DNA from: Paraglaciecola hydrolytica
GTDB lineage: Bacteria; Pseudomonadota; Gammaproteobacteria; Enterobacterales; Alteromonadaceae
Reading direction: 5' to 3'
Length of the DNA: 64,000 bases
Assembly (NCBI RefSeq): GCF_001565895.1
Contig: NZ_LSNE01000005.1
Span: forward strand, 470,015 to 534,014
In this document: piece after piece, positions 28,501-36,112 of the stretch
Layout: each line of letters begins with the position of its first letter
Position numbering within the stretch: position 1 is the first letter of the stretch
Notes under the pieces: model-generated
The model's input: the letters and a program-made list of their open reading frames with translations, nothing else
The model's database searches: none
Told to the model about the DNA's origin: nothing
Program-made: the position numbers and the translations under genes

Positions 28501-29781
28501 GGTTACTGGAATCTAGCAGGCAATGTATTTGGCACAGGTGTGACTTGGACTACTCCTGAAAGTGGTGATGTATCAGCGCAAGATGGCAGTTCTACAAGCA
28601 GCTACATGGTGCCTTATGACTATGAGCTCGAAGCCGCTAACGTGGTGAAAGCTAACGTCATTAACTTATCTGGTGTTGGCAAGTTGGATCAAAGTGACTT
28701 GTATATTCCTGAAATTGAAGACAATGGTACACCCACAGAAACCGATGTCAGTCTGCCTTTTAGTGAAAACTTCAGTGCAGCAGATGCCGCAACCTTCTTC
28801 AGTGCAGACTATAAATACATTCCGGGTGACAGTACGGCTCCTATGTATAACATCACAGGTGGTGGCAGTGGCATTACAATCTCGGATGGACAAATTAGTC
28901 TTGCGAGTGCGCGTTTTACTCTCGGGCATGCTACTCCAAGTGTTAATACCACAGGTGACGATACAGTTGGGGCAGGGGTGTTTGATTTAAGCAAACCCTA
29001 CCGCGTGGTCATGGATATCATTAGCGTTGGGGGGGCTGATGGCACTAAAGACTTCCAAGTTTATGTGGATAACAATACCTCTAGCAGCGGTAATTCAATC
29101 CACGGTGGAGGCTCTAAGTTCTATGCGGTGGATTCTAATACCCTAACTTTAGGTACTCTGGAAATTGAAGGTTTGTTAGCGACAGAAAACTCCTTTATCC
29201 AAATCAGAACCGAAACCGGTGCTACTGTGGTAATCGATAATCTGCGCATTGAGTATTTACCCTCAGATGCGGTATTAAGTGAAGATTTCACAGCAGCAGA
29301 TGCAGCAACATTGTTTAGTGCTGACTACAAAGCCTTACCTGATGATGCCGCAACACCAATGTATTTCATCACTGGCGGTGGTAGTGGTATCACTGTCACT
29401 GATGGCCAGCTTAGTTTAGCCAGTGCTCGTTTCACAGTGGGCGCTAAAACCCCCAGTGTTTCGACTACGGCCAATGATGCAGAGGGTGCAGGGGTGTTTG
29501 ACTTGAGTAAACCTTACAAAATTGTAATGGATATCATCAGTATTGGAGGTGCCGATGGCACTAAAGACTTTCAGGTTTATGTTGATAATAATACCTCTAG
29601 TAGCGGTAACTCAATCCACGGAGGCTCATCTAAATTTTATGGGGTAGATTCAAATACTTTGTCAGTAGGCACTTTAGAAATTGAAGGTTTGGTGGCTACT
29701 GCTAATTCTTTTATTCAAATTAGAACGGAAACCGGCGCCACAGTGGTATTTGATAATTTACGCATTGAATATACTGAATAA
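22570..29781 (+). CDS. Giant surface lipoprotein: CE8 pectin methylesterase + PL1 pectate lyase with five repeat modules
   Basis: About 2,403 residues. ATG 22570 is preferred over GTG 22564 because GGGAGGG (22558-22564) sits five bases before it. Residues below are numbered from the GTG. A lipobox (MGC) is followed by a carrier domain (about 30-340), three copies of a ~170-residue module (350-539, 563-737, 737-908), a concanavalin-like domain (about 913-1130), Ig-like segments (to about 1370), CE8 (about 1375-1700), PL1 (about 1735-2010) and two more modules (2062-2236, 2237-2405). CE8 residues: GVYNE 1407-1411, Gln1491, Asp1515 (QDTL), Asp1535 (DFIWG), Arg1611. PL1 residues: WIDH with Asp1852 and FRYGKGH with Arg1930. 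Joining de-esterification to cleavage suits methylated pectin. The modules may bind sugar (inferred). Confidence 0.88.
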   Translation: MKFKSNIAASVVGAMVLMGCGAESTINVKEAPDPALTGVFVDSPVAGLGYRSESVANGKTNSNGEYAYFRGETITFFIGDFEFPGVAASSLLTPLKMFEADSPFKQPVANAIRLLQALDTDGDPANGITISDAAASAATMVLPEGMTVEAFFNRPAAQFAADVEPWLAVAGGAMTTLAPFDSALEHFVTYLETEFGTLFANTFDITQFNGTLYNPVLKYNPVLKVDTAVLETLDFTPADSTGKSGTFTQIVGEDAVVPGTYEFVFGRRAIKLTTEMASSYLIVRSYNTVNMVYSLCAADGSNGLATAIASCDADADKKANLIVISETQAAVELEQLTERANTIEPALNEEFDTDTTTFFSSGYKRLTDDPNSGAMYFKTGGSPALDSALGNITLAGDRFSIGNAAVNPLTNTTSADTYGTGIFNISQGFTLSFDVVAHNSAGSLNIYVDNNTTGQDNSVHGAASKFYGMSINQENLPVGQRFTYTYVPGADVNGLDPSDPTAKILNSTITNSFFQLRTDSAASITIDNLRIETVADSVPVTEPEEPEEPTEPEVPAEIPRVSLPFNAGFAGVVDDIFSSAYSAIQDSSGADVAMFTKTGGSVLVVSNGIELDGGRFSIGNAVPGTNSTSADTTSTGVFDLSRPYNVVMDIVAVEVTDETKKLQIYVDNSTSGSANSMHGGDSRIYNELASSLVAGTTITVPGLVATKNSYLQIRTESGVKVTLDNIRIEYINENLLTSEDFNTTTELFFTPEYKALPGDVATELYHITGGTSGLTITDGQLQIFEARFTLGNTTPEVNTTSADTTTTGIYDLSRPYKVLFDVVATEDTEGNNNLILYVDNNTSSSGSSIHGGDSKFYAEQILSLVPGETVIIDGFVATQTSFLQIRTESGGSVTIDNLRIEYLAEEAPGAKAFSCADAPDLYFCDDFTSGSTSNYQLLATAANTEAPLGFFDTVADMDDNMALRYNAGGAGGEILLFTEAAMANVPASGDYFVEARIRPRQNSTTANKQIFLLGRYDSSGNWYGGGLNVQNSSSSTQVEVAISTNGSISRPVQKKTPILLGEKDGAGDGVWYTVRFELIGSNLSVYFDGELMGTTSDAAYTTKGLIGLFTNNRSFELDDIKVGDPSVKPVQLTIDYKSPTFETSTTADPLVINITAMQSDGLTADTFTVKSSDAAVVNPLLEGNVLTLQALSAGTSTIYIKSGSDKTIVRTIEVTVAEGFVMPTQSYGDFGAKVTPAIAMTNEYIDASLSITFDSAPTLGTIGEVRIFDASNNIIVDTLTVGGEIDSLGYAGQDRIRRVNVDSITLDGATMTIKPHNGALEYGQTYYVVIGDDVALGTQLNGVDFVGLGENSNWYFSTKASAPTTTDLTVDDDGDADFRTVQGALNYVMQHVAQDTPATIMVKDGVYNELLYLRNKNFVTIQGESRENTIIQYDNYETKNGGSGGSEAPGTGTPGGGRSVFLVEGADLLTLTKLTLKNTHMRSNLYSNQAETIYFNSPNRLVARDANFISEQDTLLIKGYTWFYNTLVAGNVDFIWGYPVTALFEESEIRTIGDSKDGDPTKDTSGGYVLQARVQNATDPGFIFLNSEFTNGPGPIGNGVLDNSTYIARSGGSASYFDNVTLINNKFDTHIATSGWAVQGVNSQPAPNPATATATSGWREYGSMDMSGNALDLSARVGGYLLQDADVVNLTNRVNIFASYDNNAGWDPMADNTPVIGQILTDKGFAGDNFDLTGGAGGMVVTVNNGIALTNALKQAKDSNMPIIVYVDGTITDANNGGNGTSIDIKDMDNVSIVGVADRGEFDGIGIQIRRANNIIIQNLKIHHVLTSGKDAISIEGDDDGSTTSNIWIDHNELYSTLSVDKDYYDGLIDSKSGAENITISYNYLHDHWKASLHGHTEDDSASSNTNRNITFHHNRFENIESRLPLFRYGKGHLYNNYYNNITSTAMNSRIGAELLIENNVFENTKNPIVSFYSDVIGYWNLAGNVFGTGVTWTTPESGDVSAQDGSSTSSYMVPYDYELEAANVVKANVINLSGVGKLDQSDLYIPEIEDNGTPTETDVSLPFSENFSAADAATFFSADYKYIPGDSTAPMYNITGGGSGITISDGQISLASARFTLGHATPSVNTTGDDTVGAGVFDLSKPYRVVMDIISVGGADGTKDFQVYVDNNTSSSGNSIHGGGSKFYAVDSNTLTLGTLEIEGLLATENSFIQIRTETGATVVIDNLRIEYLPSDAVLSEDFTAADAATLFSADYKALPDDAATPMYFITGGGSGITVTDGQLSLASARFTVGAKTPSVSTTANDAEGAGVFDLSKPYKIVMDIISIGGADGTKDFQVYVDNNTSSSGNSIHGGSSKFYGVDSNTLSVGTLEIEGLVATANSFIQIRTETGATVVFDNLRIEYTE
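23206..23241 (+). repeat. 18-bp tandem duplication inside the CE8-PL1 gene
   Basis: Two adjacent 18-base units, 23206-23223 and 23224-23241, match at 17 of 18 positions and encode YNPVLK twice. The frame is kept. Looks like recent replication slippage. Confidence 0.85.
28747..29778 (+). repeat. Tandem C-terminal module pair (copies 4 and 5) of the CE8-PL1 protein
   Basis: Two in-frame copies of about 525 and 507 bases lie head to tail. Long stretches are near-identical at DNA level around the DNNTSSSGNSIHGG motif, while copies 1-3 (from about 23611, 24250 and 24772) are more diverged. This suggests a recent duplication of the last module. Confidence 0.85.
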
Positions 29782-29803
29782 TTTTAGGTCTCCCTAAAAC
29801 AGC

Positions 29804-29832
29804 AAAAGGGTAGCGTTTAGCTACCCTTTTTT
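29804..29832. terminator. Bidirectional intrinsic terminator
   Basis: Perfect 11-bp stem AAAAGGGTAGC (29804-29814) / GCTACCCTTTT (29820-29830) with loop GTTTA and T/A tracts on both sides. It ends the CE8-PL1 gene and the convergent chemoreceptor gene. Confidence 0.92.
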
Positions 29833-29862
29833 ATGCTTTCAAACTTAAGTTTATTAAGACCT

Positions 29863-31521
29863 TTAAGTTCTATATTGGCCAACGAGCCTATCCATCTCAG
29901 CCGCAAGTAAATTCAAATTATCCGCAATGTCTCTGGCTTTCTCAGTACCAGCTGCGGTTCCCTGAGCGATATTGACAATATTATGAATGTTTTTATTAAT
30001 TGATTCAGAGACAAAGGTTTGCTCTTCGGCGGCAGTGGCGATTTGCGTATTCATATCGTTAATTGTCAAAATTGCTTGATGGATTTCTTTAAGTGCTGAA
30101 TCCACTTCTTTGGTATGTATTACGGTTTCTTCGCTGCCTTCACGAATGGAACTAATCGCATCAACTGCTTCTTTAGAGCCATTTTGTAAACGAGCAATCA
30201 TTTGGTTAATTTCGCCAGTGCTAGCTGCGGTTTTAGCCGCTAAAGAGCGCACTTCATCAGCAACAACTGCAAAGCCTCGTCCTTGTTCACCTGCACGAGC
30301 CGCCTCTATTGCTGCATTAAGTGCCAGCAAATTGGTTTGATCAGCAATGCCACTGATGACTTCGAGTACTCCACCGATATTTTTAGACTCTTCGCCTACT
30401 CGCGAAATAATTTTAACGCCTTCACTTACTTTGATTTCGAGGCCTGAAATAACCCTAATCGCACCATCTAAACGTTTAGTGGCACCACCGACTTGACGCT
30501 CAACTTCTTCGGTATGATTGGCCGCAGTAGCAGCATTATTAGCTACTTCTTGGGCAGCCACAGACATTTCATTCATAGCTACAGCGACTAAATCACTTTC
30601 TTCATGCTGCTGTTTTACACCATGATCAGCTTGTAACATTAGTTGACTGAGATTCTGGCTGGAATCAACCATAGTGGCGATTGATGTGCGCACGTTATTA
30701 ACCAAATCAGCTACTTTCTGCGCAAATATATTAAAGGCTTTTGCCAATGCCTGAATTTCCTTAGCGGCGTTTTCATCCAGACGGCGGCTGAGATCACCAT
30801 CGCCATTGGCGATATCTTGCATGGCTTCCACCGCTCCATTGATCGGTCTTAAAATACTGCTGGATAATACCAGACCTAAACCTAGTGCCACACCAAGTAA
30901 AACCAAGGCGATAATAACCGTCGTCACTACACTTTCATTGGTACTAGTTTGAAGTTTTTCCTCAAGCTTAGTGAGGTTGTCGTTTAGATCATCAATATAA
31001 AAACCAGTAGCAATAACCCAATCTTTACCCGGAAACATAATCGCCTTGGCCATTTTGGGGCTAGGGGTGGTTGAATTTGCTCTAGGCCAGTTATATTCAA
31101 CATAGTCGCCGCCATTTTTTGCTGCTTTGATGTACTCCTGAACCAAATAACGCCCTTCAGGCGACTTACTGTTGTAAAAGTCTTGCCCTTCACGATCTAT
31201 TTGATCGGCACTTACAATTTGCACCCCTTTAGTATCATAAACAAAAAAGTAATTTTTTCCGTTTTCATAACGAACCGTACGTAAAATCTGTTTAAGTTCT
31301 TCTTCATTTTTAGCGACCGAACCCGCGGTAATCGCCATATGCAGAAGTTCATCTAATTGGATACGCTTAGCTTGATAAAGTGAATCTCGCTGCTGCTGCA
31401 CACTATGTTCAACTATGGACGAGGCATTATTCACCGCTAACATCGTCATAACAATCGCGAGTAATAGGGTTGGAACCGCAGCTAAGAGTAAAATTCTAAA
31501 TTTAATCGATAAGTTGTTCAT
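29863..31521 (-). CDS. Methyl-accepting chemotaxis protein with sCache sensor
   Basis: A 552-residue chemoreceptor. One N-terminal membrane helix, a periplasmic single-Cache domain (YFFVYDTKGVQIVSA ... GDYVEYNWPR ... KDWVIATGFYIDDLN), a second helix near residue 200, HAMP, and a long cytoplasmic coiled coil with the conserved hairpin tip EAARAGEQGRGFAVVADEVR. It relays ligand binding to the CheA/CheW flagellar pathway. It begins 23 bases after the Tsx-like gene ends, so the two are probably one unit. Being next to a pectin locus it may sense a sugar acid or other small acid, but the ligand cannot be inferred from sequence. Confidence 0.92.
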   Translation of the reverse strand: MNNLSIKFRILLLAAVPTLLLAIVMTMLAVNNASSIVEHSVQQQRDSLYQAKRIQLDELLHMAITAGSVAKNEEELKQILRTVRYENGKNYFFVYDTKGVQIVSADQIDREGQDFYNSKSPEGRYLVQEYIKAAKNGGDYVEYNWPRANSTTPSPKMAKAIMFPGKDWVIATGFYIDDLNDNLTKLEEKLQTSTNESVVTTVIIALVLLGVALGLGLVLSSSILRPINGAVEAMQDIANGDGDLSRRLDENAAKEIQALAKAFNIFAQKVADLVNNVRTSIATMVDSSQNLSQLMLQADHGVKQQHEESDLVAVAMNEMSVAAQEVANNAATAANHTEEVERQVGGATKRLDGAIRVISGLEIKVSEGVKIISRVGEESKNIGGVLEVISGIADQTNLLALNAAIEAARAGEQGRGFAVVADEVRSLAAKTAASTGEINQMIARLQNGSKEAVDAISSIREGSEETVIHTKEVDSALKEIHQAILTINDMNTQIATAAEEQTFVSESINKNIHNIVNIAQGTAAGTEKARDIADNLNLLAAEMDRLVGQYRT

Positions 31522-31544
31522 TGCTAGTCTCTATGTTTAAAGTA

Positions 31545-32306
31545 TTAAAAATGCCACTTAACTAAAACATTTACATTAGATTCATTGGTACGAAAGTTAC
31601 TACTGTCAGCAATACCAAACTTATTGCGCCAATAGACATATTCAACTCCAAAATATAAGGTGCTGGATAATCCAAGCCACTCTGTTGCTGACCATTTAAG
31701 TTGCGACGTCCAGTTCATACTGCTGCGACGATCCACAGTGGTCGTATTCCAGTCAATAAAACCATCATAGGTAAACTTTTGATTTGCTAACGCAAATGGC
31801 CGTGACCAACTAGTGGTAACTTGCCAGTTGTTAGTTACGTTATCGTTTTGGCGACGATAAACGTTAATTTGCAAAAATTTAAATCCACTGATATCCCAAT
31901 TTGAGCCCATTCCGAGCAATACATCCGTTGAAACAGTGGACATTTCAATAGTACTGGCAATAAATAACTCTTTTATCCAAGCATTCGAGAAACAACTGAT
32001 CTCCACTTTGCATAAACTGACGCGTGGCGACCATTCAGTATAGTTTGAGCGTTCCCCATTTTCCGAGCGTAAGTGATCAAAAAACATAAAACTGTCGCCC
32101 CAACTGGTTGAGGCTGCATGTTCTAAGGTAATCACTTCTCGTTTGGGGTCTCCAACCTGATAATGCTGGCCGTTTAGATAAGTGACACTGAAATCTTGCC
32201 ATAATATTTTTGCCTGTAGACTCAATGGCAGAAACAGCAAGAACAGTGTTACTACACTGGGCGATAATTTAGTCATTAGTAGCTGAACCTTATTGAAAAC
32301 ATTCAT
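31545..32306 (-). CDS. Tsx-like nucleoside-specific outer-membrane channel
   Basis: A 253-residue outer-membrane beta-barrel with a signal peptide ending near LSLQA-K. The body shows alternating amphipathic strands, paired aromatic residues, a disulfide candidate (CKVEISC) and a last strand ending in VLVKWHF. The WQDFSVTYLNG beginning and the DFxxFDH-like segment FMFFDHLRSE are features of the OmpK/Tsx family, which forms small channels for nucleosides. Start is uncertain: ATG 32306 or ATG 32276. Precedes the chemoreceptor gene on the same strand. Confidence 0.7.
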   Translation of the reverse strand: MNVFNKVQLLMTKLSPSVVTLFLLFLPLSLQAKILWQDFSVTYLNGQHYQVGDPKREVITLEHAASTSWGDSFMFFDHLRSENGERSNYTEWSPRVSLCKVEISCFSNAWIKELFIASTIEMSTVSTDVLLGMGSNWDISGFKFLQINVYRRQNDNVTNNWQVTTSWSRPFALANQKFTYDGFIDWNTTTVDRRSSMNWTSQLKWSATEWLGLSSTLYFGVEYVYWRNKFGIADSSNFRTNESNVNVLVKWHF

Positions 32307-32516
32307 ATTTTTGTTGCCGAAGTATAGGCTACACTTTTATTTTGGTAATAAAAAATTACTATTTTTTGTGCAGTAAAAAAAGAATAAGACAGGCGAACAT
32401 GTTAGCAACAGCAAAACTGCAGCCACACGAATTAATAAAAATAGCAAAACGAGAAATGGGTAATTAGCTAAGTATAGGGTGATATCGCTGGCTACTTACC
32501 AGCGATCAAGTTATGA

Positions 32517-33290
32517 CTAATAACTAAGCTTTAAATGTTTAGGATCGGTAGGGCGCAATTCATTAACTAAAGAATGCTGACGTAACTTTAATTCTGTTAA
32601 TACCAACTGGGCAACTTCACGTGCACCTAACTCATTAAAATGGGTATTGTCTTTAACGCCATGAGGATAATTAGGGTGCAGATCAGGTTTGATGTGCATA
32701 AAACGCAGTGCTGAATCAACATCACCTAAAGCAGTAAAATAATCACGAGTAATACTGTCCATATCAATAAATGTTACGCCGCTTTGTTTGGCAACATCTC
32801 TGACAATGGCAGAGTAGGGGTGGGTTGCTTCAATTTTGCCATCGGCAGCAAAATAGCGCCGAGTCATTGGGCTTAACAGAATAGGCTGAGCTTGTTTTGC
32901 TTTGACTTCATTAATGTAAGCAAGCAAATTAGCCTTGAATTGTTCTGGCGTAGTGTAAGTTGCCTTGGTAGACACTTCATCATTGTGACCAAACTGAATA
33001 AACACATAATCGCCAGCCTGGCAGTGTTCCATCAGCTGTTGCCATAAACCTTCACTCCTAAAACTGGCAGTGCTACGGCCATTTTTAGCAAGATTGTGGA
33101 TTGTGATTCCCTCGGCAAAAAATGTGGCAAAGGGCATTCCCCACCCTGTTTCGGGATAATCTGATAAGGCCTTTATCGACATCGTTGAATCGCCAGCCAT
33201 CAGTATTTGTGGTTTAGCCTCAGCAGCAATACTGTTATTCATCATGCAACACACTAAAACAATATAAACAAAACGACGATAAAAACTCAC
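32517..33290 (-). CDS. CE12 rhamnogalacturonan acetylesterase (SGNH hydrolase)
   Basis: A 257-residue secreted SGNH hydrolase with signal peptide (to about SIAAEA). The four blocks are clear: GDST with the catalytic Ser near residue 35, the Gly in NLAKNGRSTASF, GHND in IQFGHNDEVS, and DNTHFNELGA with the catalytic Asp/His pair. The spacing and the WGMPFATFF segment match family CE12, which removes acetyl groups from rhamnogalacturonan I. It lies outside the operator-marked pectin units and has its own upstream gap, but its substrate fits the locus to the left. Confidence 0.85.
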   Translation of the reverse strand: MSFYRRFVYIVLVCCMMNNSIAAEAKPQILMAGDSTMSIKALSDYPETGWGMPFATFFAEGITIHNLAKNGRSTASFRSEGLWQQLMEHCQAGDYVFIQFGHNDEVSTKATYTTPEQFKANLLAYINEVKAKQAQPILLSPMTRRYFAADGKIEATHPYSAIVRDVAKQSGVTFIDMDSITRDYFTALGDVDSALRFMHIKPDLHPNYPHGVKDNTHFNELGAREVAQLVLTELKLRQHSLVNELRPTDPKHLKLSY

Positions 33291-33441
33291 GCATACTTCC
33301 TTAGTACCTAATAATGTTGTCAGATAGTAGCCTAAATTTTACGGCAGCTGCCTAAAACTAAGCTAATAATTGCTATTTGAATACTTTAGCGTAATTAGTT
33401 GTCTGGCCTTATATTAAAAGAGTAGGGCGGTTACGCGTAAT

Positions 33442-33819
33442 TTAAAACATAACTTGCTGAGGGTTTTTCCCTGACACATTCAGCACATTCTGCGGTAACG
33501 TTAAAGATGGGTAATCTAATGACGAATAATTCAATGGATTCGTCGTCGGTACAGGATAATTTGCAGTGCTATTGTCATTATTACTTAGTCTGTTGTCGTT
33601 ATTGGTGCCGCCAATGTTGTTGGCAAAACTCATTAAATTCGGTTTAATTTGCAGTGGCACCTCAACAGATAGGATGATGTCCGCAGTTTTCTGTGGTGAA
33701 TAAACCATTAATACGGTAATTGAAGATATCACCTGAGTTTTTTTAAACTGACTGGCATGTGCTGTAATTGCGAATGAAGTTACTAAAAAAACCAATAACA
33801 AAACCAATATATTTTTCAA
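33442..33819 (-). CDS. Small secreted protein of unknown function
   Basis: A 125-residue protein with a clear signal peptide (cleavage near THA-SQ). The mature part begins with a short beta-like section and continues with an Asn/Ser/Pro-rich, low-complexity tail (NNIGGTNNDNRLSNNDNST...). I recognise no family. A plausible ribosome site (AAGGAAC) precedes the ATG on the minus strand. It stands alone between the CE12 and RegB genes. Confidence 0.55.
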   Translation of the reverse strand: MKNILVLLLVFLVTSFAITAHASQFKKTQVISSITVLMVYSPQKTADIILSVEVPLQIKPNLMSFANNIGGTNNDNRLSNNDNSTANYPVPTTNPLNYSSLDYPSLTLPQNVLNVSGKNPQQVMF

Positions 33820-34090
33820 AATAGTTCCTTAATAAGCCTAGTTAAAACAGGGCTTATTATGATGGGGACTTAAGCCCCTATTTACACAGTTTGAATCGTA
33901 AATAATTTGCTTAAAATGTTACTAAATCTTAATGTGTTTTATATATACTCAAACTACATGGAAATACGAATTTCAGCGTAGCTAGATGGCTTATGGATAT
34001 AGTGCATAGATGCTATAGATCTAATAAAATCGACGCGGTTTGGCAATATACCCAGCTATTAAAAATCTTATAAATTCAATGGGAAACTCG

Positions 34091-35380
34091 ATGTTAAAAG
34101 ACTACTTGCCAGCTAATTTTCAAAGTGGCTTTCACACTAGTCCTAAAAGTAACTTACAAACCAATCTCCAGTTATTACAACTGGTTAAGATTCGCTTTGG
34201 TTTTATCGGTTTTCATTTGTTGGCTGTGCTTATTGCCCAGTATTGGTTCAGTTATGAGCTACCTTATCTAAATCTCAAAATCATCGTAGTAGTTGAATTA
34301 ACATTCAATTTGTTGCTGTTTTATTATTACCGAGGTAATCGCAATGCCCATACAGCCGAATATTTACCTCAAGTATTGATTGATATTGGTTTTCTGGCGC
34401 TACTTCTGTATTTTTCAGGCGGAGCCACTAATCCCTTTGTTTCTTTGTTGTTATTGCCCGTAGCAATTGCGGCTGTCACTTTGCCTAGAGGTTTGTTGTT
34501 AGTCGTAACTTTGGTTGCGCTGGCCGCGTATTCCACCTTAGTTTTACAGTTGTCACCCCATCAAATGCATTCTATGGATATGCAACAGCACTTTGTTGGT
34601 ATGTGGCTTAATTTTGTATTATCCGCACTGGTAGTGGTACTAATCGTTGCATCACTGGCCAGAGCCATGCGCCGGCAGGAAAGGTTTGTCAGTCAATTAC
34701 GTGAAGAGCAACTACGCCAAGAACAACTGGTTGCACTGGGCACTGCAGCGGCGCAGTTTGCTCATCATTTAGCGACACCTTTAGGTACTGCAAACCTGTT
34801 GGTTGAAGAACTACAGGATGAAAACAACGATGCTAAAGTTACATATCTGACGCAGTTAAAACAGCAAATTGATTTATGCAGCAAGCGATTACAGGATTTC
34901 CGGGTGATGGCAGAAGACGTTAAACAAAATACTAAACGTCAAATCTCACTGGCAAAACTGGCTGCGCAACTTAAACAAGAAGTTCAACTTAATTTTGCCG
35001 CAGCTCAGGTTACTTATGCACTGAGCGAGGCAGAAAACCTGGCTATAGTGGCTGATACCACTTTGTTGCCAGCGCTATTAAACCTTATTCAAAACGCGGT
35101 ACAAGCGAGCAAACTTAAGCAAGACAACAATATCGTGATAGGTAGCCAAGTTTTTAACAACAAGCTTATTATTAATATCCGTGATTTTGGTCAGGGCTTA
35201 AGTGAACAAAGTTTATTAGAATTAGGCTCCAGCTTAGTAAAAAGTGCTACCGGTTTAGGCATGGGGGTAATGCTCAGTCATGCCACCCTTGAACGTTTAG
35301 GTGCCCAACTTAAACTGTATAATCATCAGGAAGGCGGTGCCGTGGCAGAGATCACCCTAGATGTGGTTAAGCTAGTATGA
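34091..35380 (+). CDS. regB: RegB/PrrB-type redox sensor histidine kinase
   Basis: About 430 residues if read from ATG 34091; an upstream TTG (34040) and ATG 34079 are also in frame. Six N-terminal membrane helices are followed by the kinase. Two RegB hallmarks can be seen: the quinone-binding G-G-x-x-N-P-F motif (GGATNPF, near residue 110) and a Cys near residue 263 (QIDLCSKRL) at the place of the redox-active Cys of RegB. The phospho-acceptor is His225 in AHHLATPLGT, where the usual Glu after it is His. An ATPase domain with NLIQNAVQAS and GLGMGV closes the protein. It overlaps the regA-like gene by four bases. Confidence 0.85.
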   Translation: MLKDYLPANFQSGFHTSPKSNLQTNLQLLQLVKIRFGFIGFHLLAVLIAQYWFSYELPYLNLKIIVVVELTFNLLLFYYYRGNRNAHTAEYLPQVLIDIGFLALLLYFSGGATNPFVSLLLLPVAIAAVTLPRGLLLVVTLVALAAYSTLVLQLSPHQMHSMDMQQHFVGMWLNFVLSALVVVLIVASLARAMRRQERFVSQLREEQLRQEQLVALGTAAAQFAHHLATPLGTANLLVEELQDENNDAKVTYLTQLKQQIDLCSKRLQDFRVMAEDVKQNTKRQISLAKLAAQLKQEVQLNFAAAQVTYALSEAENLAIVADTTLLPALLNLIQNAVQASKLKQDNNIVIGSQVFNNKLIINIRDFGQGLSEQSLLELGSSLVKSATGLGMGVMLSHATLERLGAQLKLYNHQEGGAVAEITLDVVKLV

Positions 35381-35919
35381 GCCAGACAGCACACTTACAA
35401 ACACTACTGTTAATTGAAGACGAACAAGCGTTTGCTAACATATTATTGATCCGTTTATCCCGACAGGGTTATCAATGTCATCATGCAGATACCGTTGAAG
35501 CAGGAATCAAGTTAGCCTCCGAGTTAAGCCCACAATATGTGGTGGTAGATATGAAAATTGGCAACGATAACAGTTTGCCTCATATCACAGCATTAAGAGC
35601 TTTATTACCACAGGCCAAAATCGTGCTGTTAACTGGCTATGCCAGCATAGCCACAGCGGTAGAAGCAATAAAAAACGGAGCTGACGATTATTTGGCCAAA
35701 CCCGTGGATACCGCAGCGTTAATTGCCGCACTTGAAGGTAAACAATCAGCTGTTAGTTCTGAACAAACCATATCAACAGCACGTTTAGAATGGGAACATA
35801 TTCAGCAAACCCTAAAAACAAACGATGGCAACATTTCCGTTACTGCGCGCCAATTGGGTATGCATAGGCGCACATTACAACGTAAGTTAGTCAAAAAGCC
35901 TAAAGGCGAAAATGGTTAG
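35377..35919 (+). CDS. regA: RegA/PrrA-type response regulator
   Basis: A 180-residue response regulator. The receiver domain has the acidic pair in LIEDEQ, the phospho-acceptor Asp in VVVDMKIG, the Thr in LLTGYAS and the Lys in YLAKPVD. A Fis-like helix-turn-helix closes the protein (ISVTARQLGMHRRTLQRKL). Start overlaps the kinase stop (ATGA), so the pair is translationally coupled. RegA proteins switch respiratory and carbon genes in answer to the quinone pool. Confidence 0.9.
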   Translation: MSQTAHLQTLLLIEDEQAFANILLIRLSRQGYQCHHADTVEAGIKLASELSPQYVVVDMKIGNDNSLPHITALRALLPQAKIVLLTGYASIATAVEAIKNGADDYLAKPVDTAALIAALEGKQSAVSSEQTISTARLEWEHIQQTLKTNDGNISVTARQLGMHRRTLQRKLVKKPKGENG

Positions 35920-36015
35920 TTTAAGTGTAGGGTTTACGTGTTAACTAGTCGTTTTATAAATGCTTGGTTTTGATGCGACATAGTTAATTATATGGCTCTA
36001 GTTTCAATATATATA

Positions 36016-36072
36016 AATTCGTAATAATAACTGTTATTACGAATTGACAATATCAGTAAGCATCCTTATTAT
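36016..36072 (+). promoter_or_regulatory. Integrase promoter overlapped by a 12-bp inverted repeat
   Basis: AATTCGTAATAA (36016-36027) and TTATTACGAATT (36034-36045) form a perfect inverted repeat with a six-base spacer. Its right end overlaps TTGACA (36044-36049), which is followed after 17 bases by TATTAT (36067-36072). This is a strong promoter match, with the repeat placed like an operator; the recombinase ATG lies about 40 bases after the -10. Confidence 0.7.
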
Positions 36073-36112
36073 TCCTAACATCCAGTAATCAATTCAACAT
36101 CATCAGCACTCT

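Noticed and set aside
36016-36045. Inverted repeat read as the terminator of the regB-regA pair
   Set aside because: No T run follows and it overlaps a good promoter, so a control or recombination site is the better reading.
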